Positions 22,300-33,800 of a stretch of 64,000 bases of DNA are shown here, in pieces (the stretch's first letter is position 1; each line of letters starts with the position of its first letter). The notes beneath the pieces are model-generated. The model was given only the letters and a program-made list of their open reading frames with translations, did no database searches and had not been told where the DNA came from. Source of the stretch: Physella acuta (Eukaryota > Mollusca > Gastropoda > Physidae); the NCBI RefSeq assembly GCF_028476545.1, contig NW_026731874.1, positions 868,501-932,500 on the forward strand. The letters are read 5' to 3'. A program made the translations under genes and the position numbers.

Positions 22300-25129
22300 A
22301 TAATAGGCATTGTGTCAAGCGATTATCGCCTTTATCGTGGTGATGTGAATGCTCATGGTAGTGGTATTCTTTAAATAGTAGTAGATAGCGTCATGTCAAA
22401 CACAACCCTCTCACAGCAGCCCTAACAATCATGTATAAATGTGTCATCTAGTTCATATAGGTCTTTGTGCTGAAATTTCTTTTTGCGCATTTTTCTGTGT
22501 GCTCAAATTTCTGTTTGCGCTTTTTCCGTTGCGCATCTTTCTGGTCAACATGTCAAACGGCCGAAAAAAAACTTCGTTTTCGCCCGCGTCTCCCAAATAT
22601 AGTAGCTTTTCACTTCATAGTTTCGATAATAAAAAGGGCTCGTTTAGCAATAAGCTTGGTGCCATTAAAAAGTATATTTTAAGCCCTCTAAGTATGTATA
22701 GTTGTTAATATTAAACAATATATCTCATTTACCAATTGAAAACTATCACTGAGATGATTTTTCAACAGCAGCCGAGTAGCGGATTTTGACCCCTCTCTCA
22801 TTCAACTCGCGGGCCTTTTTTGACCGTTCACATATTTCTTTACAAATACCTGTAAAATGTGCAGATTTGAATAGCCTTTAGTGGGATACTAAACAAAACA
22901 AAATACATATATTTTAAATGTTAAAAAATTGAAGAAATTTAAAAATTACCATGTGATTCTATGATTGCACACATTTTTTATTTGCATTTTCAGAAAGATG
23001 GTCCTTTTTTTGGTTAAAACACATAAAATGTTGATCATTTCTGAGCAAGATTTTAAAAAAGGCCGAGCTCGACAAAACATTATAGCGATCACTAAAATAG
23101 CTCTACGCACGGTCGAAGAAAATGGCCGTTTTCTTCGTTATCAACGCACCACCAAGCTTTTCTAAATTTATGTTAGCAAGTTTTAGAGGCTTGATAGTTC
23201 AGTAAAAAAAAAAAACATGTAGCTACTAAATAAACATGTTTGTGAGTCTAGTTTTTATAGTTAATTTCTACAGTATATTTTTATTATTAAAACTATATCT
23301 CCGTTCAATGATTAGACTTCCACGTAATTTTTCAGCTTCGTCCGATAAAACTAAACCCCACTTCGCTTTCTGTTTGCTTAGTTCAAATATTTTTGTCTTT
23401 TCTGACAGAGGGTACTTTGACAATTAACTACAACATATTTTTCCAATATTTTTATTTTTAGAATAGACAATTTTTTTTCTGTTAAATGTAAAAGGTCACG
23501 TGATCGTACATTTCGTCACCAGTGTCGCCATTTTTTAAAACGGACCCGGTACGTTTTTGAAAGTTGCTATGTCAAGAACTCATGATTCTAAGATAGTGGG
23601 CACTAAATTTGTTCAAGTAGTAAAAAAGTTATGGCGTTTTAAAAAATTGGTATTTTCTTTTTTTTTTTCCAACACCCTAAAAAGTGCCGTGTTTGAGAGG
23701 TTATATCTGTAAAAGTTTTTATCATGTTAATCCCATCAGGGCAATGCATTGGCCTGAACAACGAACATTTAGATAAGAAAAACCAAGTCACTGTTTGCAC
23801 GCTGTTTTGTAAATATTTAGTAAATATGTGCATCTTCTTCCAGCTTGATAGCTGGTGACAGTCACTCTTCTAGGAGACACAGGTCCAAAACTGCTGCCTT
23901 GTAGTTTGTTCTTGGTTGGACAAAAGGCTGAAATCGGAGTTAACTGCCTAAATGACACATAACCAGTCGACACGTATACTTAATTGTGTTGGAGGGGATC
24001 TCTTCCAAGGCTTTTTTCTCCGGGGGGGGGGCACTTGAAATTTTCGGGGGGGGGGGGGGGAAAGGGTGGTAGACTTTCTTCAGGGGGGGGGGAGACACTG
24101 TTAAAAGTATATATTTTCTATATCTAGCAGTCTTTAGCGAAGCTAAGCGAAACAACTAAACTAATATTTTCGCCATGTTCTTCCATGGGTGGTTACATCC
24201 CTTTGGAGAAAATTGCCGGACGTCCACGAGCCAAATGGATCAAGGATGTAAATTTTTAGCGCAATTTCCATACTGGGGGATTGCGATTATTAACTCGTCA
24301 TTTATGGATAGATGATGTGTGTCCGGAGCTTTAAGTCGTATCACCTCCTCAACGAAGCAATATCGAGGACTCTTTCCAAAATCAAATATGTTAAGCAAGT
24401 TTCGAGGATGAACATAGGCCAAAAAAATTCCCGGAATTCCTTCCTGGATTTCCCGGAAAAGCCAAAAAAACTCGAAAAAATGCAGTTTTTTTGCCCATAT
24501 CTCGGCAACCAGACAACTTAGCGACTTGAAACATTTACCAATCGATTTCTGCCATAATTTAGAACAATATAGCCGAAGAAAGTTTTCAAAAATATCCTTT
24601 CGTTCGGTCACAAAAAATTAATTTCTTCTAATTTGTATTGGCTAAGATTACTATTATAAAAATATTTCTAGAAGAAGCGAAGCGGTGAAGTAGCAAAACA
24701 AGCACACCGGCTGAGGCAGTCGCTAGTGAGAGGTAACGTCTACTTGTAACACGCTGCCATTGGCCAGACTCGCGCAGATCTCGCGAGGGGGCGGGGACTA
24801 GCTCTGCTCGTCTGGTTTAAACTGAGCATCTTGTAGGTTTTTAGCGCAAAGCGCTGAGGTTCGAAAGGATTTTAACATAGCGAATGAGCGGAGGTTCGAA
24901 AGAATTTTTACGTAGGTCTGTGAATTCTAAAAAAATAAATTAAGGAAATTGCGCTTAAATTGTCATTAGACTTTTTATTAACTTGTTTTTAAAAATGTCT
25001 AAATGAAATCAATTCTGATGTGTCGTTTTGCTAGTATTTTTTAGGACTATTATACCCTGTAAAGTGACCCTTGACTTTTTATGCATCAGTCCTCAGTTTT
25101 GGAATTACTGCATAGGACATTACTTCTAG
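22300..25129. other. intergenic region between the convergent genes DDB1 and SPTY2D1, no gene seen
   Basis: Mostly AT-rich DNA with scattered short frames (up to 123 codons) that show no domain, no splice structure and no relation to known proteins. 24018-24095 holds several runs of 9-16 G. The 24160-24900 stretch has a mosaic look suggestive of old transposons, but I could not place ends. Confidence 0.5.
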
Positions 25130-27352
25130 TAGGTAGTCCAAGCTGAAATTAACTATTGATTGCAGACTTCTGGAGTGAGTAGAACCTATGTCATGGAAGA
25201 AGCTCACTCTATGCCACACATTTTATAAAAATATCTCAATAAATAAAAAAGTTATGCGATTTTTAAAAAAGCAAAATTTGGTAAAAAACTGATTTTCAAA
25301 AAGTGCCATTTTTGAGAACCAATATTTTCTAAACTAAATAATATAGAAGTGTAGAAATTGGTAAAGTTACTGCAAAGTTTGTAATATATATTATATTATA
25401 TATGCCCAGTTTTTTTCAGTCATCTAAAATGAGTCTTTCTAAGATTAAAAAAAATAATTGAAAATAACAATAACGCGTTTTGGTCACTTTTATTTTCATT
25501 AAAAAAAAAATTCAAAATTCATTTTTTTTTTTTTTTTTTTTTTTTTGCTTTGGACATAGAATAAAACTAAAACTATTGTGTTGGTAACATTAACACTAAC
25601 AGGAAGAATGTGTTCATTATTTTCAAAAATCACACGAGTTAAAATATTATTTTAAAAAATGCCACAGTTATCTAGTGCAGGAGAAACAGAATCAAAATTA
25701 AGTGGAGTAACGTAATGTAATGTAGTCTAATAAAGACGTGATGCCTACAAGTGATGCAGCAGTTGATGCTACATTCAAACCTATCGGGTTGATAACTTTG
25801 GAGGAACAGTTTTTAAAACGACAACTCCACATCTTCGTAAGTCTTGTTTCCCTCAACCTTGTGGAACATCAAGAGTAAGCGATGTTTTGGGAACTGTAGG
25901 GGGAGGGGGGGCGCTTGGCCGTCTTCCCTTCCCTTATAAGGAAAGTTCTGGATAGGCCACCATAAATGTCTCAAGCTATGGAAAAAATAATTGATTTAGT
26001 GATTAATAAAATATAATTAAATTTACTACTAGCCTATTGTGTAGGCCTACTATTTGTCCTATGACCATAACTGAAAACACCTTTTTGTTATAAGTAATTT
26101 ATACTTGATAGTATATTTTAATTAGTAATTCTACTGAATGAAATATTCGTTGCTTGTGCCACACTGGTTGAGATATCCAATGATGAAGGTGCCATACTGT
26201 GGTTCTCAACATCTATAGAACAGCTTAACTGTCCTTCATTGTTACTATAGGCATATAAAATAAATAAATAATGAGAAATACTACTAGTACTAGTAGTACT
26301 ACTTACACTTACAACTAATATAAGATTTAAAACTAAGTCCCAACATGTACACAATCTTAATAAATTGCACCACCATCCAAAATTTGATCTGGTACATTTT
26401 ATTAAGGAGACTGGGGCAGAACATTTCACATTATTCAGCAGGGGAATCAGAATCAGAGTGCACAACAGAAAATTTAAAAAATAATTACATTAGTCCTTAA
26501 AATTTAGTGTCTTTAGTTTTAATAAATTGATAAAAATGTATTTACAAAAATAGTTACTGTAATTATACATTTCTTTTGTGTTTTATTAATATTTTATAAG
26601 TATTTAGGCCTAACCTTCGTTCCCTGTGTAAATAATTGAGTTCGTCCACATAGTAACCAGGATTGTCTGGTGGCCATTTTGAATTTGTCGATTCATAATT
26701 TTGACGTGATAGTCCAGATAAACTTTAGTAATACGACCCTATCATTAATCCCATTCGATAGATTTTAAAGAATTTGTTAACACTAGCATCTAATAGTTAA
26801 GTGCATTCATATTTTAAGTCCCTAGAATGTCCTGAATTAAATAGGTTCACGTCTAAACACACGATGTGTACCAGCGTAGTTCACACGCTAAAACCGTGGA
26901 CTAGTAGCGGTCAAATTTACATTAATAACTTGTACTCTTTAAACCAAACTGAAATTCAAACTTAAAATTCATTTATTAAAATGGAAATGAAACTTTAAAA
27001 ATGGTACTTACAACTTGTTTGAAGGCTCTAGCAAGGGTAAAATCCGTTTAGCAACATCGGTCGTCAACCTTTAAAACCGTTCGGCGAGCTACTCACTCGG
27101 GGCTGAAAGTCGGCTGGAGGTCTAAATGTTTATTGAGGGCACGGCTTCGCAAATGAGAAATACTTGAATTTACAACACAAAGTAGATCCAGTTATAAAAG
27201 TGAACTTTACATCGGTGTAAAAATTTAAACAGAATTAGTTTGTTTTCGTGTATATATCGTCATTTAAAGTTTAAAAACTGATTTTTTAAAATGAAATAAG
27301 TTATTTTTTCAATTTATACATCAAACGATAGGCTAGAATTCGCTCTTTAAAA
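25130..27352 (+). repeat. 2.2-kb dispersed repeat, copy A
   Basis: It matches 61894-63780 in the same orientation over most of its length: GGTAGTCCAAGCTGAAATTA at the start, ACCTATCGGGTTGATAACTT inside, and AATTCGCTCTTTAAAATGA at the end. Copy A carries about 300 nt (around 26670-26985) absent from copy B. A short plus-strand frame near 26339-26484 (HFIKETGAEHFTLFSRG) is shared and could be a protein remnant, but I cannot name a family. Ends show no clear inverted repeats. Confidence 0.8.
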
Positions 27353-27945
27353 TGACATTAAGATTATGCTTCTATCTACTTCTAGTCTTAGACTGAACAT
27401 GAATTTTAACTTCAGTGGTTTTTCATCCAGCCTAAGTATGTGACATTTTTTGCTTAACCATCTTGTGGGTTGTTCATTGCTAGTTGTATTGAGTTTCATC
27501 ATTTTGGTTTTGTTAAAATTTTGTTTGAGTACAACCCCATTAGAAAAGAAAAAAAAAAGTTTCCTTTTCTTTTGCATGTCATTTGTACAAGCGGTAATAA
27601 ATACATTTTAAACATAGCATTATCCAGATATGATTGTAACAGTTCCATTTAGTCGAGGAAATCTCATGGTCAAAATCTAGACAAGAACTTGAATTGTTTA
27701 CTTATTAGCAGACTTCATGGCAAATCATTTAGTAATTATAGCACAAAAAAATTATAAAATCTTGACCATTTTGGCTCCATATCTTTTCCAACATTTATTA
27801 CATTTTTTAAAATAATTTGAACAATATATGGGTACTTATTTTAAGAAACATTCACTATTTGCCATGTTTCTTGTCTCACATCACAGCCTTGTCAACCCCC
27901 CCCCCTTCTCCCAATCCCCCCAGAATTGCATCAATGTGTACCCTG
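27353..27945. other. intergenic, nothing recognised
   Basis: AT-rich sequence with small frames only and a C-run near 27896. Confidence 0.5.
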
Positions 27946-27959
27946 GACCATCCCATCAC

Positions 27960-29232
27960 ACACATGACAGCTATATCAACCCCTACCCCCATACATGACA
28001 GCTATGTCGACCCCTACCCCCATACATGACAGCTATGTCGACCCCTACCCCCATACATGACAGCTATGTCGACCCCTACCCCCATACATGACAGCTATGT
28101 AGACCCCTACCCCCATACATGACAGCTATGTCGACCCCTACCCCCATACATGACAGCTATGTCGACCCCTACCCCCATACATGACAGCTATATCAACCCC
28201 TACCCCCATACATGACAGCTATATCAACCCCTACCCCCATACATGACAGCTATGTCGACCCCTACCCCCATACATGACAGCAATGTCGACCCCTACCCCC
28301 ATACACGACAGCTATATCAACCCCTACCCCCATACATGACAGCTATGTCGACCCCTACCCCCATACATGACAGCTATGTAGACCCCTACCCCCATACATG
28401 ACAGCTATATCAACCCCTACCCCCATACATGACAGCTATATCAACCCCTACCCCCATACATGACAGCTATATCAACCCCTACCCCCATACATGACAGCTA
28501 TATCAACCCCTACCCCCATACATGACAGCTATGTCGACCCCTACCCCCATACATGACAGCTATGTCGACCCCTACCCCCATACATGACAGCTATGTCGAC
28601 CCCTACCCCCATACATGACAGCTATATCAACCCCTACCCCCATACATGACAGCTATATCAACCCCTACCCCCATACATGACAGCTATGTCGACCCCTACC
28701 CCCATACATGACAGCTATGTCGACCCCTACCCCCATACATGACAGCTATATCAACCCCTACCCCCATACATGACAGCTATATCAACCCCTACCCCCATAC
28801 ATGACAGCTATATCAACCCCTACCCCCATACATGACAGCAATGTCGACCCCTACCCCCATACACGACAGCTATGTCAACCCCTACCCCCATACATGACAG
28901 CTATGTCGACCCCTACCCCCATACATGACAGCTATGTCGACCCCTACCCCCATACATGACAGCTATGTCGACCCCTACCCCCATACATGACAGCTATGTC
29001 GACCCCTACCCCCATACATGACAGCTATGTAGACCCCTACCCCCATACATGACAGCTATATCAACCCCTACCCCCATACATGACAGCTATATCAACCCCT
29101 ACCCCCATACATGACAGCTATATCAACCCCTACCCCCATACATGACAGCTATATCAACCCCTACCCCCATACATGACAGCTATGTCGACCCCTACCCCCA
29201 TACATGACAGCAATGTCGACCCCTACCCCTAT
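27960..29232. repeat. 31-nt minisatellite, about 41 copies
   Basis: The unit is CATACATGACAGCTATGTCG followed by ACCCCTACCCC. Main variants are TATCAACC for GTCGACCC, and TGTAGACC. Runs of the same variant recur as blocks. It is strongly strand-asymmetric (C-rich plus strand) and lies between the ends of DDB1 and SPTY2D1. Confidence 0.95.
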
Positions 29233-29529
29233 CACACGAACATATTATCAGTCTTGTAAACCAACAGTCACAAGCTGTTTTATTGCACCATCATTTTGTC
29301 TTAGAGTAAAAAATAAATTACTCATAAGTTACTGTGGATGAGTTGAGAAGATTTCTACTATTTTTTACAAGTTTATTGGACTTAGTCACTGTGTCATTTG
29401 GACCCAGATGAAGCTTTTCTTTCAAACTTCCCAGATTAGTTCTAATCACAAAAATGTCTCATTTAAATCTCATCAGATATATGTACACATGACAGCCGAT
29501 AACTAAATGGGGCGGCTAGTAGCAATAAC

Positions 29530-29717
29530 CCAGGTCATCTGATCTTAATCAGTCAGGTCATCTGATCTCAGTCAGGTCATCTGATCTCAGTCAGGTCATC
29601 TGATCTCAGTCAGGTCATCTGATCTCAGTCAGGTCATCTGATCTCAGTCAGGTCATCTGATCTCAGTCAGTCAGGTCATCTGATCTCAGTCAGTCAGGTC
29701 ATCTGATCTCAGTCAGG
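29530..29717. repeat. 19-nt tandem repeat, about 9 copies
   Basis: TCAGGTCATCTGATCTCAG with occasional AGTC insertions giving 23-nt units. Confidence 0.9.
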
Positions 29718-29910
29718 TTAGATGACAGTTAACCACAGAAAGATTGCCTGACACTTATTATAAAGAGATGGGACACATTAAATATGGTACTCAATGTTTT
29801 TAAAACCTATATCCATTTACTATTACAGCTTTAAAGGCCTTAGATATTAAAAAGTAGAAACTAAAATAACAATCCTGTAGAAGAATCAGTTCTGAATGCA
29901 ACCCTAACCC

Positions 29911-30041
29911 TTGGGTTGCTCATCAAATCTCTCATGTTGTTTGATGAAACACTAGACATAATAAGAGTTAGTCAATGCTTTGGGTTGCTCATCAAATCTC
30001 TCATGTTGTTTGATGAAACACTAGACATAATAAGAGTTAGC
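29911..30041. repeat. 69-nt direct duplication, 2 copies
   Basis: TTGGGTTGCTCATCAAATCT and its continuation to AATAAGAGTTAG occur at 29911 and again at 29980. It lies downstream of the SPTY2D1 stop, possibly in its 3' UTR. Confidence 0.9.
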
Positions 30042-30104
30042 AGATTGTGTACCAGCTAAATCACTGCAGCTGTAACATAGTACACATGTCAGCTCTAGGA
30101 AGGC

Positions 30105-30806
30105 AGCCAACTTGTATACAACATGTAGGCAACCAACTTGTATACAACATGTAGGCAACCAACTTGTATACAACATGTAGGCAACCAACTTGTATACAAC
30201 ATGTAGGCAACTAACTTGTATAGTATTTGTAGGCAACCAATTTGTATACAATATGTAGGCAACCAACTTGTAGGCAACCAACTTGTATACAACATGTAGG
30301 CAACCAACTTGTATACAACATGTAGGCAACCAACTTGTATACAACATGTAGGCAACTAACTTGTATAGTATTTGTAGGCAACCAATTTGTATACAATATG
30401 TAGGCAACCAACTTGTAGGCAACCAACTTGTATACAATATGCAGGCAACCAACTTGTAGGCAACCAACTTGTATACAACATGCAGGCAACCAACTTGTAT
30501 ACAACACGTAGGCAACCGACTTGTATACAATATGCAGGCAACCAACTTGTATACAATATGTAGGCAACCAACTTGTAGGCAACCAACTTGTATACAACAT
30601 GCAGGCAACCAACTTGTATACAACACGTAGGCAACCGACTTGTATACAATATGCAGGCAACCAACTTGTATACAATATGTAGGCAACCAACTTGTATACA
30701 ATATGTAGGCAACCAACTTGTATACAACACGTAGGCAACCGACTTGTATACAATATGCAGGCAACCAACTTGTATACAATATGTAGGCAACCAACTTGTA
30801 TACAAA
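30105..30806 (-). repeat. 26/15-nt minisatellite just after the SPTY2D1 stop, about 28 copies
   Basis: On the plus strand the unit is AACTTGTATACAACATGTAG plus GCAACC, with a 15-nt short form lacking the TATACAACAT part. It ends 16 nt from the SPTY2D1 stop codon (30822-30824), so unless polyadenylation is immediate the mRNA carries it in its 3' UTR. Each long unit has the self-complementary octamer TGTATACA. Minus-strand frames up to 257 codons are repeat read-through. Confidence 0.93.
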
Positions 30807-30821
30807 AACTTGTTTTTATAA

Positions 30822-33800
30822 CTATTTTTTAGTCCGCTTTTTCAAGAGAGCTTTTCTCTTTAATTCCTCTTGTTCCCTCCTAATGTCCTCCAAGTCTTCC
30901 ATCAGGCCAAGCTTAGCACTTCGTTTCTCCTCCCTCATCACAGTAGAATAATCAGCCTCCATGTCATTTAAGTCATCATCCTCTTCATCTTTGTATCTGA
31001 AACAACATCACCCCATGTGAACAGTTTTACATAACGGCAGTTCTTTAACATAAACATGACACAAATGGGAATTACTTACTTGTTCTTGTTATATCCAAAT
31101 AATTTTTGAATCTCTTTAGAATAATCAAGTTCCCCATCATCCCCATCATCAATAAATCCATCCAAATCAGAGTCTTCATCAGAATCAATAATGCGCCCCA
31201 CTTTTTTAGGGATATCTAGATAACAGCATTTGAAGTAAAAAGAGAATAAGATAATAAGATTATTAGAAAATACAATCATTAGGATATACATATATTGTCA
31301 CTACACTGTTCCCTAACTCTACACTTGTATAGAACAGTGTAGTGACAATAGTGTAGGAGACATTGAACAGTAGGTGTAGGCACCAGTGTATATTGTGTAG
31401 TAACGTGAAGCCTATTAAGTATTATATTCAAGTATCGCAGTCTAGTGACAATTAAATGTTGTGAATCAAACTGATCTTCGAGTTGTTATTGAATGCACGG
31501 AATTAAGAGTATTCTCGTCCTCGTCGCAATATTAAACTATGTGTAAACAGTAGACCTGTGGGCCGGCCCTACAGTAGATCTGTGGGCCAGCCCACCCCTA
31601 CAGTAGATCTGTGGGCCAGCCCTACAGTAGATCTGTGGGCCACCCCTACAGTAGATCTGTGGGCCAGCCCTACAGTAGATCTGTGGGCCAGCCCACCCCT
31701 ACAGTAGATCTGTGGGCCACCCCTACAGTAGATCTGTGGGCCAGCCCACCCTTACAGTAGATCTGTGAGCCAGCCCACCCCTACAGTAGATCTGTGGGCC
31801 ACCCCTACAGTAGATCTGTGGGCCACCCCTACAGTAGATCTGTGGGCCACCCTTACAGTAGATCTGTGGGCCAGCCCTACAGTAGATCTGTGGGCCACCC
31901 CTACAGTAGACCTGTGGGCCAGCCCTACAGTAGATCTGTGGGCCACCCCTACAGTAGATCTGTGGGCCACCCCTACAGTAGATCTGTGGGCCAGCCCTAC
32001 AGTAGATCTGTGGGCCAGCCCTACAGTAGATCTGTGGGCCAGCCCTACAGTAGATCTGTGGGCCAGCCCACCCCTACAGTAGATCTGTGGGCCAGCCCAC
32101 CCCTACAGTAGATCTGTGGGCCACTCCTACAGTAGATCTGTGGGCCAGCCCTACAGTAGATCTGTGGGCCAGCCCACCCCTACAGTAGATCTGTGGGCCA
32201 GCCCACCCCTACAGTAGATCTGTGGACCAGCCCTACAGTAGATCTGTGGGCCAGCCCTACAGTAGATCTGTGGGCCAGCCCACCCCTACAGTAGATCTGT
32301 GGGCTAGCCCTAAAGTAGATCTGTGGGCCACCCCTACAGTAGATCTGTGGGCCAGCCCTACAGTAGATCTGTAGGCCACCCCTACAGTAGATCTGTGGGC
32401 CACCCCTACAGTAGATCTGTGGGCCACCCCTACAGTAGATCTGTGGGCCACCCCTACAGTAGATCTGTGGGCCACCCCTACAGTAGATCTGTGGGCCAGC
32501 CCACTCCTACAGTAGATCTGTGGGCCAGCCCACCCCTACAGTAGATCTGTGGGCCACCCCTACAGTAGATCTGTGGGCCAGCCCTACAGTAGATCTGTGG
32601 GCCAGCCTACCCCTACAGTAGATCTGTGGGCCAGCCCTACAGTAGATCTGTGGGCCAGCCTACCCCTACAGTAGATCTGTGGGCCAGCCCACCCCTACAG
32701 TAGATCTGTGGGCCAGCCCACCCCTACAGTAGATCTGTGGGCCACCCCTACAGTAGATCTGTGGGCCAGCCTACCCCTACAGTAGATCTGTGGGCCAGCC
32801 CTACAGTAGATCTGTGGGCCAGCCTACCCCTACAGTAGATCTGTGGGCCAGCCCACCCCTACAGTAGATCTGTGGGCTAGCCCTAAAGTAGATCTGTGGG
32901 CCACCCCTACAGTAGATCTGTGGGCCAGCCCTACAGTAGATCTGTGGGCCACCCCTACAGTAGATCTGTGGGCCACCCCTACAGTAGATCTGTGGGCCAG
33001 CCCTACAGTAGATCTGTGGGCCACCCCTACAGTAGATCTGTGGGCCAGCCCACCCCTACAGTAGATCTGTGGGCCACCCCTACAGTAGATCTGTGGGCCA
33101 GCCCACCCCTACAGTAGATCTGTGGGCCACCCCTACAGTAGATCTGTGGGCCACCCCTACAGTAGATCTGTGGGCCACCCCTACAGTAGATCTGTGGGCC
33201 AGCCCACCCCTACAGTAGATCTGTGGGTCACCCCTACAGTAGATCTGTGGGCCACCCCTACAGTAGATCTGTGGGCCAGCCCTACAGTAGATCTGTGGGC
33301 CAGCCCTACAGTAGATCTGTGGGCCAGCCTACCCCTACAGTAGATCTGTGGGCCAGCCCACCCCTACAGTAGATCTGTGGGCCACCACTACAGTAGATCT
33401 GTGGGCCACCCCTACCGTAGATCTGTGGGCCACCCCTACAGTAGATCTGTGGGCCACCCCTACAGTAGATCTGTGGGCCACCCCTACAGTAGATCTGTGG
33501 GCCAGCACTACAGTAGATCTGTGGGCCAGCCCACCCCTACAGTAGATCTGTGGGCCAGCCCACCCCTACAGTAGATCTGTGGGCCACCCCTACAGTAGAT
33601 CTGTGGGCCAGCCCTACAGTAGATCTGTGGGCCAGCCCTACAGTAGATCTGTGGGCCAGCCCTACAGTAGATCTGTGGGCCACCCCTACAGTAGATCTGT
33701 GGGCCACTCCTACAGTAGATCTGTGGGCCAGCCCACCCCTACAGTAGATCTGTGGGCCACCCCTACAGTAGATCTGTGGGCCACCCCTACAGTAGATCTG

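Noticed and set aside
22439-23427. Several small frames after DDB1 as short genes
   Set aside because: No domain, repeat composition or splice structure; frame lengths are normal for AT-rich noncoding DNA.
24018-24095. Runs of G as G-quadruplex regulatory element
   Set aside because: Long mononucleotide runs in intergenic DNA with transposon scraps (also 43315, 43394, 46086, 48659, 58901); no gene context supports regulation, and run lengths may be sequencing error.
27960-29232. CRISPR-like regularity of several arrays
   Set aside because: There are no unique spacers; the whole period is repeated, and the genome is eukaryotic.
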